Source: an uncultured Bacilli bacterium (GTDB taxonomy: Bacteria > Bacillota_I > Bacilli_A > RFN20 > CAG-826). Taken from it: a DNA stretch of 9,917 nt. This document shows, one piece after another, positions 1-6,004 of the stretch. How positions within the stretch are numbered: position 1 is the stretch's first letter; each line of letters opens with the position of its first letter. Made by a program: the position numbers and the translations under genes. The stretch covers positions 1 through 9,917 of the forward strand of contig CAJOOD010000065.1 of the NCBI GenBank assembly GCA_905236085.1. Direction: 5' to 3'. The notes beneath the pieces were generated by a model, which saw only the letters and a program-made list of their open reading frames with translations, did not search any database and was not told the DNA's origin.

Positions 1-312
1 AAATACCTTATCTTCGGCGTTTTCTCTTACCGCACAGGTATTAATGATAATAATAGAAGCCTCTTTATAATTATCGGTAGAAGAAAAACCAATCTCTTCT
101 AACATACCCGCCATAATTTCGCCATCTCTAACATTAGCTTGACAGCCATAGGTATGAATATAATATTTTCTATCTCGAGCATAATCTTTTAATTGCTGAG
201 AAATAACTGGCTGATAATTAATAGCATCGCTTCTTAAAGAAGCACGCCTTTTAGCCTCATCCATGCTAGGCAAAGAAACGATAAGATCTTGTTTTTTCTT
301 TTTCTTAGACAT
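1..312 (-). CDS. miaB: MiaB, tRNA methylthiotransferase (N-terminal 104 residues, cut by window edge)
   Basis: I translated this frame by hand from the ATG at 312; it stays open to base 1, so only the N-terminus is present. MiaB is a radical-SAM enzyme that adds a methylthio group to i6A37 of tRNAs reading UNN codons. A lysine-rich start (residues 3-7) leads into the UPF0004 domain. The motif HTYGCQANVRDGE (residues 53-65) carries Cys57, and INTCAVRENAEDK (90-102) carries Cys93; in the family these bind the auxiliary [4Fe-4S] cluster. The third cluster cysteine and the radical-SAM CxxxCxxC lie outside the window. The ATG sits two bases after the ymdB stop (TAA-TT-ATG), with GGAG (324-327) about 11 nt upstream inside ymdB, so it is the last visible gene of the rny-ymdB-miaB unit. 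MtaB and RimO are related, but the CQANVRD signature favours MiaB. Confidence 0.93.
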   Translation of the reverse strand, partial: MSKKKKKQDLIVSLPSMDEAKRRASLRSDAINYQPVISQQLKDYARDRKYYIHTYGCQANVRDGEIMAGMLEEIGFSSTDNYKEASIIIINTCAVRENAEDKVF

Positions 313-314
313 AA

Positions 315-1103
315 TTATTTATTCTCCACAAAATAGATAGGAAATATTTCGTTACATTTTCCACTTATATTATCAATATCAAGGACAACCGCTGAAAATA
401 ATTCGTTGTTTTCAATATCATCTAATTCAAATTTGCATTGTCTTCCAAAAATAATTTTATTGACGACAGAATCCTTTTCAAATCCAATAACACTTTCTTG
501 CGTTCCGCACATACCAACATCGCTTATAAAAGCGGTTCCCTTTGGTAAGACATGGTAGTCTCTTGTTTGCACGTGGGTATGAGTGCCTAACACTGCAGAA
601 ACTTCACCATCAACAGCATAAGCAAAACATTGTTTTTCGCTGGTTGATTCTCCATGAAAATCCACAATATGTATGTTAGCGGGTTCCTCATTATCTAACA
701 CATCTCTTAGAGCTAAATATTGGTTATTAACTTCTTCACTCATAAAAGCGGAACCAAGAATATTAGTGACACGCACGCTGATACCATCAACATCATATAT
801 CGCACTACCAACTCCAGGATAATCTTTTAATAAATTGATAGGGCGAATTAAATATTCTGCTCTATCGATATATCTTACAATTTCTTTTTTTGAATCGTAA
901 TGATTCCCAAGAGTAATAACATCACACCCACAATCAATTAATTCATCATAATGCCTTTCTAGCAGGCCTTTGCCATGAGAAGCATTCTCCCCATTAGCGA
1001 TAACAAAATCTATGCCGTATTTCTCGACAAAATACGGCAATTTTTTCTTCACTATATCACGGCCAGGCATGCCTACAATATCGCCTATAAACAATATTTT
1101 CAA
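315..1103 (-). CDS. ymdB: YmdB-type metallophosphoesterase (2',3'-cyclic nucleotide phosphodiesterase family)
   Basis: This is a 262-residue calcineurin-like phosphoesterase of the TIGR00282/YmdB family, full length. In Bacillus YmdB hydrolyses 2',3'-cAMP-type cyclic nucleotides and affects biofilm and motility decisions. The metal ligands are visible in order: Asp8 (IGDIVG), Glu39-Asn40 (ANGENA), Asn67-His68 (LGNH), His150 (DFHGE) and His175/His177 (GTHTHVQT). The start is TTG at 1103: it gives the family's usual N-terminus (MKILFIGDIVG) and has GGGAG at 1111-1115, 7 nt upstream. It begins 14 nt after rny and ends 2 nt before miaB, so the three are very likely co-transcribed, as with rny-ymdB in Bacillus. 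One small oddity: after GNH the segment reads YDSKKE, apparently one residue shorter than the more common TWD form. The in vivo substrate cannot be told from sequence. Confidence 0.94.
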   Translation of the reverse strand: MKILFIGDIVGMPGRDIVKKKLPYFVEKYGIDFVIANGENASHGKGLLERHYDELIDCGCDVITLGNHYDSKKEIVRYIDRAEYLIRPINLLKDYPGVGSAIYDVDGISVRVTNILGSAFMSEEVNNQYLALRDVLDNEEPANIHIVDFHGESTSEKQCFAYAVDGEVSAVLGTHTHVQTRDYHVLPKGTAFISDVGMCGTQESVIGFEKDSVVNKIIFGRQCKFELDDIENNELFSAVVLDIDNISGKCNEIFPIYFVENK

Positions 1104-1117
1104 AAGGCAACTCCCAA

Positions 1118-2680
1118 TTATTTAGCGGTTTCTATAGCACGATATTCTCTGATAACAGAAACTTTGATTTGACCTGGATAAGTCATTTCGTTTTCAATTC
1201 TTTCTTTAATGTTTCTAGCTAGATTAAAAGCACCTAAGTCATCAATCTTATCAGGCATGACCATAACTCTGATTTCACGACCAGATTGCATAGCATAACA
1301 TTGATATACGCCATCATAAGATTTGCAAATATCTTCTAATTGAGAAATACGTTTAATATATGTTTCAAGTGTTTCACTTCTAGCACCAGGTCTTGCGGCG
1401 CTTAAAGTATCAGCAGCGATAACTAAATTAGAAATGACAAATTTAGGATCGACATCTCCATGGTGAGCCTCAATGGCGTTAATGACAACTTCAGGCTCTC
1501 CATATTTCTTTGCTAATCTAACGCCAATTTCGACGTGGCTTCCTTCAACTTCAAAGTCAGCAGCTTTACCAATATCATGTAATAATCCAGCGCGTTTGGC
1601 TAAGTTTTGATCTAAGCCCAATTCAGCGGCCATAATACCACACAAATAAGCCACTTCAATGGAATGTTCTAAAACATTTTGTCCATAGGAAGTACGATAT
1701 TTTAATCTACCAACATAATTTAATAATTCTTTGTTAATTCTTGGAAGTCCTAATCTAAATGCGGCATCTTCACCGGCTTTGCGGATAGAATCTTCAACTT
1801 CTTTTTTAGCTTTTTCCGCTAATTCTTCAATTCTACCTGGTTGAATTCTTCCATCTTTGATTAAATTTTCTAAGGTGATACGAGCTATTTCTCTTCTGAT
1901 TGGATTAAAGCAAGAAATAGAAATAACTTCTGGAGTATCATCGATAATTAAATCCACACCTAATAGTTGTTCTAAACTACGAATGTTACGTCCTTCACGT
2001 CCGATGATTCTACCCTTCATTTCATCATTAGGAAGAGCAATCGCATATATTGTTCTTTCATTAACTTGGTCTTGAGAAAATCTAGACATAGCTAATCCAA
2101 TGATATCTTTAGCTTTGTTTTCCGCAATTTCATTGGCTTCATCTTCTTTGTTTTTAATGTACAAAGAAATTTCTTTTGTCATCTTAGATTCGACACGAGC
2201 AAAGATTTCATCTCTTGCCTCTTGTACTGACATTTTGCCAACTTTTTCGAGTTCAGTAAGAATACCATCGATTTTCTCTTGAAGAACTTTTTCTTTTCTT
2301 TGATTATCAGCGATTTGGCGATTTAAAGATTCATTCTTTTGATCAATAAGATTTTCTTTGTTAGTCAAAGCTTGATCACGTCTATCAATATTTTGTTCTC
2401 TTTGCAATAAACGATTCTCGCTTTGATCAATTTCTTTTTTTCTCTCTTTAATTTCTTTTTCCGCTTGCGCTTTCATTTCGTTGACAGTTTGTTTACCATC
2501 ATACTGGGCATTCTTAATGATGTGGTCTGCCTTAATTTCCGCATCATGAATAATTTTTTCTGTCTTTTTCTTACTTGTTTTTTCTTTGAATTTTGGCACT
2601 AAGAAGATAACTAAAATAGTTCCACCAATGCCAACAAGTAGAGCAACTACAATTAAAATTATGGCTAAAACAGGTTCCAT
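1118..2680 (-). CDS. rny: RNase Y, membrane-anchored endoribonuclease
   Basis: This 520-residue protein has the usual length and full domain order of RNase Y, the enzyme that starts mRNA decay in many Gram-positives. Residues 4-29 form one hydrophobic membrane anchor. Residues about 30-205 are a charged Lys/Glu/Gln-rich coiled coil. A KH RNA-binding domain follows, with the GREG loop at 227-230 (GRIIGREGRNIRSLE). The HD phosphohydrolase domain spans about 335-430, with His339, the His368-Asp369 pair (LLHDIGKA), His406/407 and Asp424 as likely metal ligands. The C-terminus (RVMVMPDKID...SVIREYRA) is typical. The ATG at 2680 has AGGAAG (2685-2690) as ribosome binding site. It heads an rny-ymdB-miaB unit and is separated from recA by that gene's terminator and by its own promoter and leader. 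No missing catalytic residue was seen. Confidence 0.97.
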   Translation of the reverse strand: MEPVLAIILIVVALLVGIGGTILVIFLVPKFKEKTSKKKTEKIIHDAEIKADHIIKNAQYDGKQTVNEMKAQAEKEIKERKKEIDQSENRLLQREQNIDRRDQALTNKENLIDQKNESLNRQIADNQRKEKVLQEKIDGILTELEKVGKMSVQEARDEIFARVESKMTKEISLYIKNKEDEANEIAENKAKDIIGLAMSRFSQDQVNERTIYAIALPNDEMKGRIIGREGRNIRSLEQLLGVDLIIDDTPEVISISCFNPIRREIARITLENLIKDGRIQPGRIEELAEKAKKEVEDSIRKAGEDAAFRLGLPRINKELLNYVGRLKYRTSYGQNVLEHSIEVAYLCGIMAAELGLDQNLAKRAGLLHDIGKAADFEVEGSHVEIGVRLAKKYGEPEVVINAIEAHHGDVDPKFVISNLVIAADTLSAARPGARSETLETYIKRISQLEDICKSYDGVYQCYAMQSGREIRVMVMPDKIDDLGAFNLARNIKERIENEMTYPGQIKVSVIREYRAIETAK

Positions 2681-2846
2681 ATAACTTCCTTTCTTATTTG
2701 CTTAACAAATATACATTAAAGCCAAGAAGGCTTTTTAAAAATTTTACCTAAACCACACTTAAAACTGCTAAGTGGATTATATATATAACGGCAAAGCCGA
2801 TAAAATATCTCGAAAGATAAATATATAGGTAAGTACTTTTACGTAC
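2681..2846 (-). promoter_or_regulatory. Structured 5' leader of rny (four small hairpins)
   Basis: Between the predicted start point near 2846 and the rny ATG lie about 165 nt without a credible ORF. On the minus strand they can form, in transcription order: TATCT-TTCG-AGATA (2806-2819, UUCG-type loop); CGGC-TTT-GCCG (2789-2799); CCACTTA...TAAGTGTGG (2754-2775, one bulged base); and AAAGCC-TTCTT-GGCTTT (2718-2734). None is followed by a U-run on this strand, so they do not look like terminators. The inverted repeats are seen directly; a regulatory or mRNA-stability role is inference. No known riboswitch was recognised. With the recA 3' region (2933-3028, no ORF seen) this accounts for the 348-bp gap between rny and recA. 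Confidence 0.5.
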
Positions 2847-2852
2847 AAATCA

Positions 2853-2881
2853 ATTATAAATTGACATTGGAAATATAACAA
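2853..2881 (-). promoter_or_regulatory. Predicted sigma-A-type promoter for rny-ymdB-miaB
   Basis: On the minus strand a TTGTTA box (2876-2881; 4 of 6 to TTGACA) is followed after exactly 17 nt by a perfect TATAAT (2853-2858). Transcription would start near 2846. The site lies just downstream of the recA terminator, where a promoter for rny is expected. A later TATAAT near 2777-2782 has only a weak -35 and is less likely. Confidence 0.6.
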
Positions 2882-2900
2882 GATTTAAAAAATCTTTGTT
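2877..2900. repeat. Imperfect inverted repeat overlapping the rny -35 box
   Basis: On the plus strand AACAAGATTT (2877-2886) and AAATCTTTGTT (2890-2900) are reverse complements apart from one extra base, with a 3-nt centre. One arm covers five of the six bases of the predicted rny -35 box. It could be an operator, a weak secondary hairpin behind the recA terminator, or chance in AT-rich DNA. Confidence 0.45.
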
Positions 2901-2902
2901 AC

Positions 2903-2932
2903 AAAAAAGCCCGTCACTTTGGATAAACGGGC
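2903..2932 (-). terminator. Intrinsic terminator of the recA transcript
   Basis: Read on the minus strand, GCCCGT (complement of 2927-2932) pairs with ACGGGC (complement of 2909-2914) across a 12-nt loop and is followed at once by six T (2903-2908). It lies about 97 nt past the recA stop. The intervening 2933-3028 is AT-rich 3' untranslated sequence with no ORF. This is a standard Rho-independent terminator ending the gpsB-to-recA block. Confidence 0.87.
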
Positions 2933-3028
2933 CTAATTTGTGAAGCAATTATTTTTTTAACTATTTCGCCGTTTTATAGCGGTTTTTAAATTGAAAAACT
3001 ATGTAAATCTAAATTATTTTTCAAGATT

Positions 3029-4024
3029 TTAGGCAATTACTCCAGTTTTAATTTGCTCGATTAATTCATCTGCGACTTCGCTATGTTCTAATAAATAAGC
3101 TTTCGCGGATTCTCTACCTTGAGCAATTTTTGCTCCTTTGTATTCATACCATGAACCAGATTTTTTCAATAGGCCTAGTTCGGTAGCCATATCAAGGATT
3201 TCACCTTCTTTAGAGATTCCTTTGCCATAGATAATATCAATTTCGCAAGACTTAAATGGTGGGCTAACCTTGTTCTTAACAATTTTAACTTTACAAGTAT
3301 TGCCAACAATATCGCTGCCTTGTTTGATAGCTTCAGTTCTTCTGATATCAATTCTAATAGAAGCATAATATTTTAATGCTCTACCGCCAGAAGTTGTTTC
3401 AGGATTGCCATAAACAACACCAACTTTTTCTCTAATTTGGTTGATAAAGATAATAGCGCAATTGGATTTGTTTAAGATACCCGCTAATTTTCGAGTGGCC
3501 TTAGATAATAATCTAGCTTGTAAACCAACTTGATTATCGGACATAGTTCCATCAAGTTCAGCTTGTGGGACTAAAGCTGCAACACTATCGACAATAATGA
3601 TGTCAATAGCCTTGCTTGATGCAAGCATTTCAACGATTTCTAGAGCTTCTTCTCCACTGTCTGGTTGAGAAAGAATGAGTTCATCAATATCAACTCCTAA
3701 TGCTTTAGCGTATGTGGGATCAATAGCGTGTTCAGCATCAACAAATGCCGCTCTACCACCTTGTTTTTGAGCTTCCGCAATAGCGTGTAGAGCTAATGTG
3801 GTTTTACCACTAGATTCAGGACCATATATTTCTATAATCCTTCCTTTAGGATAGCCGCCTACACCTAGAACGTTATCAATGAGGAGCGAGCCTGATGGAA
3901 TGACATCCACATCAACTCGAGGACGCTCTCCAAGTTTCATTACAGCCCCTTTACCAAATGTTTTTTCGATTTCTTTTAGTGTCTGTTCAAGAACAATATC
4001 TTTTTCGTTTTTTTCTTTCGTCAT
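3029..4024 (-). CDS. recA: RecA recombinase
   Basis: RecA forms ATP-dependent filaments on single-stranded DNA, drives strand exchange and triggers LexA self-cleavage. The 331 residues contain Walker A GPESSGKTT (68-76), the catalytic Glu in the FVDAEHA region (94-100), Walker B IIIVDS (142-147), loop L1 around 155-165 and loop L2 NQIREKVGVVYGNPETTSGG (195-214). The protein ends with the C-terminal domain at residue 331 and lacks the long acidic tail of E. coli RecA (353 aa), as is common in low-GC Gram-positives. The ATG at 4024 has GAGGT about 8 nt upstream. It is the last gene of pgsA-pncC-recA, 54 nt after pncC. No Bacillus-type LexA box (CGAAC-N4-GTTCG) lies in front of it; a perfect palindrome inside pncC, about 103 bp upstream, is a candidate alternative operator. 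Confidence 0.99.
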   Translation of the reverse strand: MTKEKNEKDIVLEQTLKEIEKTFGKGAVMKLGERPRVDVDVIPSGSLLIDNVLGVGGYPKGRIIEIYGPESSGKTTLALHAIAEAQKQGGRAAFVDAEHAIDPTYAKALGVDIDELILSQPDSGEEALEIVEMLASSKAIDIIIVDSVAALVPQAELDGTMSDNQVGLQARLLSKATRKLAGILNKSNCAIIFINQIREKVGVVYGNPETTSGGRALKYYASIRIDIRRTEAIKQGSDIVGNTCKVKIVKNKVSPPFKSCEIDIIYGKGISKEGEILDMATELGLLKKSGSWYEYKGAKIAQGRESAKAYLLEHSEVADELIEQIKTGVIA

Positions 4025-4078
4025 AATTTTACCTCTATTATCTTATATCCTTCAAAAAGGCCAAATGACCAAAAATTT

Positions 4079-4552
4079 TTAATTATTTTTTAAAATTTCT
4101 TGTTTGAGGATTTCATAACCAGTGTTTAAACACTGGTTCCTTATTTGCTCTCTAGTACCAGAAAATTTATAAGCATAGACTACACAGAAATAAACTGAGC
4201 AGACAGCGATATAAACAGTACCGACATCTTTGCCTTCCATAGCGGATGGTCCAGCATTACCAGTGAAGGCTATACAATAATCAACATTTAGCATGTTTCG
4301 ACCGTTTACAGACATTTGCATCGCACATTCTTGTGATACCACTCCAAATTTTTCAACTAGATTATGAGGGATTTTTAATAGATTTTCTTTAATCTCAGTA
4401 GCGTAAGTAACAATAGAGCCTTTAAAATATTCGCTTGCTCCACTCATCGATGTGATTTCTGAAGCGAATAGACCTCCAGTTAATGATTCAACAGAACCTA
4501 GTGTTCTACCCTTTGATTTAAAGAGTTCAGCGATTTCTTCTTTAGTAGTCAT
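4079..4552 (-). CDS. pncC: CinA C-terminal-domain protein, likely NMN deamidase (PncC)
   Basis: This 157-residue protein corresponds only to the C-terminal (PncC) half of CinA; the N-terminal MoaB/CinA domain found in the roughly 415-aa Bacillus CinA is absent. Stand-alone PncC enzymes convert nicotinamide mononucleotide to nicotinate mononucleotide in pyridine-nucleotide recycling. Visible motifs: SVESLTGGLFAS (20-31; Leu replaces the usual Cys of ESCTGG), GSIVTYATEIKENLL (45-59), GVVSQECA (70-77), TGNAGPSAMEGKDVGTVYIA (97-116) and TREQIR (133-138). It is not a broken gene: the ATG at 4552 follows the pgsA stop by 2 nt (TAA-TT-ATG) with AAGGAAG at 4563-4569. The pgsA-cinA-recA order is conserved in Bacilli. 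The family assignment is firm; deamidase activity is inferred from it. Confidence 0.92.
   Translation of the reverse strand: MTTKEEIAELFKSKGRTLGSVESLTGGLFASEITSMSGASEYFKGSIVTYATEIKENLLKIPHNLVEKFGVVSQECAMQMSVNGRNMLNVDYCIAFTGNAGPSAMEGKDVGTVYIAVCSVYFCVVYAYKFSGTREQIRNQCLNTGYEILKQEILKNN
4117..4138. repeat. Perfect 22-bp palindrome inside the 3' end of pncC, upstream of recA
   Basis: AACCAGTGTTT (4117-4127) is followed directly by its exact reverse complement AAACACTGGTT (4128-4138). The centre lies about 103 bp upstream of the recA ATG, within codons 138-145 of pncC (NQCLNTGY). Symmetry stops at the next base on each side. The exact dyad is seen directly; a role as an operator (for example an SOS box for recA) is inference. 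Confidence 0.6.
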
Positions 4553-4554
4553 AA

Positions 4555-5199
4555 TTATTTTTCTTCCTTAAATACTTTTCTATTTTGAACAACATAGATA
4601 ACACCAGAAATGATAGAGACCAATGTTGTAATATAAACAACAAAATCAACAATTCTTAATCCATTTGGCCAAGTGTGGTCAAAGTAGGAGAACGGCCAAC
4701 CATTTAATAAAACTAGAATAATAGCAATCATCTCGAGAACGGTTTTACATTTGCCAAATATATTCGCAGCGATAACCACATTCTTTTGAGCGGCAATAAA
4801 TCTTAAAGCATCAACAACAATATCCCTAGCCACTAACAACATAACACACCAAGCATTAAATGTTATAACTTGTTCAGGCGCATATCGAGAAAATAAAGCC
4901 GGAACTGCAAGGAAAATGCATAATGTATTAATTAATAGTTTATCCGCTACAGGATCTAGGAATTTACCTAAATCAGTAACTAAACCTCTAGTTCTAGCAA
5001 TATGACCGTCCAAATAATCAGTATAAGAAGCTAGAGCAAAGAAAATGCAAACAATGAGAAATACCAAATTAATACGCTGACCTTCCGGTCCTAAAAATAC
5101 AGGAGCAGAAAAGTCAATAAATGACATCACAAATAAAGCGATAATCATAAGAAGTATCATTACTATCCTGGTGTAAGTAAGCTTTGTTGGTAAATTCAT
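4555..5199 (-). CDS. pgsA: CDP-diacylglycerol-glycerol-3-phosphate 3-phosphatidyltransferase (PgsA)
   Basis: PgsA is a membrane enzyme that makes phosphatidylglycerolphosphate from CDP-diacylglycerol and glycerol-3-phosphate, the committed step to phosphatidylglycerol and cardiolipin. The CDP-alcohol phosphotransferase signature is complete: Asp61-x2-Asp64-Gly65-x2-Ala68-Arg69, then Gly78-x3-Asp82-x3-Asp86. Hydrophobic segments lie near 12-30, 45-62, 88-105, 117-137, 152-168 and 183-205. At 214 aa it is slightly longer than the roughly 193-aa Bacillus protein; the extra residues fall in the first loop (about 30-43). The ATG at 5199 has AGAAGG about 5 nt upstream. Only about 19 nt separate it from the 3' end of the RNase P RNA, so it is either co-transcribed with rnpB or served by a promoter inside rnpB. 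It leads pgsA-pncC-recA. Confidence 0.96.
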   Translation of the reverse strand: MNLPTKLTYTRIVMILLMIIALFVMSFIDFSAPVFLGPEGQRINLVFLIVCIFFALASYTDYLDGHIARTRGLVTDLGKFLDPVADKLLINTLCIFLAVPALFSRYAPEQVITFNAWCVMLLVARDIVVDALRFIAAQKNVVIAANIFGKCKTVLEMIAIILVLLNGWPFSYFDHTWPNGLRIVDFVVYITTLVSIISGVIYVVQNRKVFKEEK

Positions 5200-5218
5200 A
5201 CAACCTTCTCTCTTGAGT

Positions 5219-5548
5219 TTCGATCCTATAAGCCATGTTTTGTAATCGACAATAATTTATCTATGCCTTAGCATGCTCTAAGCGATTCATTTCTCGCCTC
5301 AAACCTCCCCTACCAAATTTGGGTTTCTCGCTTGTGGGGTTTACCGCGTTTCACTTCGTTGTTTCCAATGATATCGTCACTGTGGCACTTTATAGAACTA
5401 AACCATGGTTACCTTTAGGCTTCGTTCCGCCGTTATGCGCTCCCGCATACCTAGCGTTATTTTTTCCGCTAGCGCAATCACTACAGACATCTCAGTCTGT
5501 GCGAGCATGGACTTTCCTCTAGCAAAGCCAGCAATTGTCCGGATCGAA
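5219..5548 (-). ncRNA. rnpB: RNase P RNA, type B (rnpB)
   Basis: This is the catalytic RNA that removes 5' leaders from pre-tRNAs. On the minus strand the conserved blocks appear in order: GAGGAAAGTCCATGCTCGCAC in 5499-5519 (P4 and core), AGTGCCACAGTGACGA (about 5374-5389), GAAACGCGGTAAACCCC (about 5336-5352), the L15 CCA-binding stretch GCGAGAAACCC...GGTAGGGG, and ACAAAACATGGCTTATAG (about 5226-5242; the 3' strand of P4). The ends were set from helix P1: TTCGATCC (5541-5548) pairs with GGATCGAA (5219-5226), 8 bp, giving about 330 nt. The layout matches the Bacillus type, with shorter peripheral stems than the roughly 400-nt Bacillus RNA. It starts about 5 nt after the gpsB stop and ends about 19 nt before pgsA. 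No intrinsic terminator follows it, so the 3' end is probably made by processing. Confidence 0.97.
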
Positions 5549-5551
5549 TAT

Positions 5552-5557
5552 TTTATA
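5552..5557 (-). promoter_or_regulatory. Candidate -10 box of rnpB, overlapping the gpsB stop codon
   Basis: TATAAA on the minus strand places a start point near 5545, matching the 5' end of helix P1. It covers the gpsB TAA at 5553-5555. No good -35 is seen 16-18 nt upstream, so rnpB may instead be cut from a gpsB transcript. Confidence 0.35.
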
Positions 5558-5921
5558 CTGTTTTAGGATCAATACCCATCTTATAAAGTTTTCTTTCATA
5601 TCGATCTATCTTCTTAAGAAGGTCAATATTGGAAGAATTGACTTCATCATTATCTTTGATACCTTTTAATCGATTAGACATAGATTTGTTTTCGATTGTT
5701 AATTGCTCATTTTTATGTTTAAGCTCGCTTATTTCCTTCTCCATGTCATCGATGGTTTTCTTAGAAAGTAAATAATTATTTTCGATTATATGATAGTCAT
5801 TGATGACTAAGTCTAAGAATTCATCGACATCTTGAGCGTTATACCCATAAGTTTGAGGCTCAAATATTTTATTGAGCAATATTCTCGTATCTAAAGACAA
5901 TGTAATGTGCTCTTTTTCCAT
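5553..5921 (-). CDS. gpsB: GpsB, DivIVA-like cell-division and wall-synthesis coordinator
   Basis: GpsB is a small cytosolic coiled-coil adaptor that brings penicillin-binding proteins and other envelope factors to the division site. Residues 10-43 match the DivIVA/GpsB lipid-binding head, with GYNAQDVDEFLD at 26-37. Tyr27, Asp33 and Asp37 align with Bacillus Tyr25, Asp31 and Asp35, reported in the PBP1-binding groove. Residues 44-88 form a charged coiled coil, and IDLLKKIDRYERKLYKMG (99-116) resembles GpsB's C-terminal trimerising helix. At 122 aa it is longer than Bacillus GpsB (98 aa), mainly in the coiled coil, but shorter than typical DivIVA. Placement next to rnpB agrees with Bacillus. 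No Shine-Dalgarno sequence precedes the ATG at 5921; the likely promoter sits directly against it. A short DivIVA paralogue is the alternative, but the C-terminal helix and synteny favour GpsB. Confidence 0.9.
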   Translation of the reverse strand: MEKEHITLSLDTRILLNKIFEPQTYGYNAQDVDEFLDLVINDYHIIENNYLLSKKTIDDMEKEISELKHKNEQLTIENKSMSNRLKGIKDNDEVNSSNIDLLKKIDRYERKLYKMGIDPKTV

Positions 5922-5928
5922 ATTTAAT

Positions 5929-5957
5929 ATTTTATATTAATAATTGTACTACTTCAA
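5929..5957 (-). promoter_or_regulatory. Predicted gpsB promoter giving a leaderless or near-leaderless mRNA
   Basis: On the minus strand TTGAAG (5952-5957; 4 of 6) is followed after 17 nt by TAAAAT (5929-5934; 5 of 6). Seven bases (ATTAAAT) then separate the -10 from the ATG at 5921, so the start point would be at or within a base or two of the start codon. No AG-rich ribosome binding site is present. Confidence 0.5.
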
Positions 5958-5989
5958 TTTATATTTTTCTTTTTAGATGGAGTGGAAAG

Positions 5990-5998
5990 TGCTATATT
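5990..5998 (+). promoter_or_regulatory. Predicted extended -10 promoter of the exonuclease-recU unit, leaderless
   Basis: TGC-TATATT is an extended -10 (TG at 5990-5991, TATATT at 5993-5998). Six bases separate it from the ATG at 6005, placing the start point at the start codon. The -35 region is only T-rich (TTTTTA at 5970-5975). A variant reading is TTTAGA (5972-5977), 17 nt, TATTAT (5995-6000). GGAG at 5979-5982 is 22 nt from the ATG, too far to serve as its ribosome binding site. Confidence 0.45.
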
Positions 5999-6004
5999 AT
6001 AACC

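Noticed and set aside
1857..2282. Two plus-strand open frames opposite rny
   Set aside because: They are antisense shadows of the coiled-coil and KH coding region, without start signals or recognisable products.
2718..2736. Plus-strand terminator-like AAAGCC-AAGAA-GGCTTTTT
   Set aside because: No plus-strand gene precedes it; better read as a hairpin in the minus-strand rny leader.
4054..4070. Possible terminator or attenuator between pncC and recA (minus-strand GGTC-ATTT-GGCC then TTTTT)
   Set aside because: The stem is only 4 bp with one G-U pair, too weak to call; recA needs transcription through it, as no clear recA promoter lies downstream.
4025..4078. Bacillus-type LexA (SOS) box directly before recA
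   Set aside because: I looked for CGAAC-N4-GTTCG-like sequence and found none in the recA upstream gap.
5319..5522. Plus-strand open frame of 67 codons
   Set aside because: It is the complement of the RNase P RNA gene; no ribosome binding site and a low-complexity product resembling nothing.
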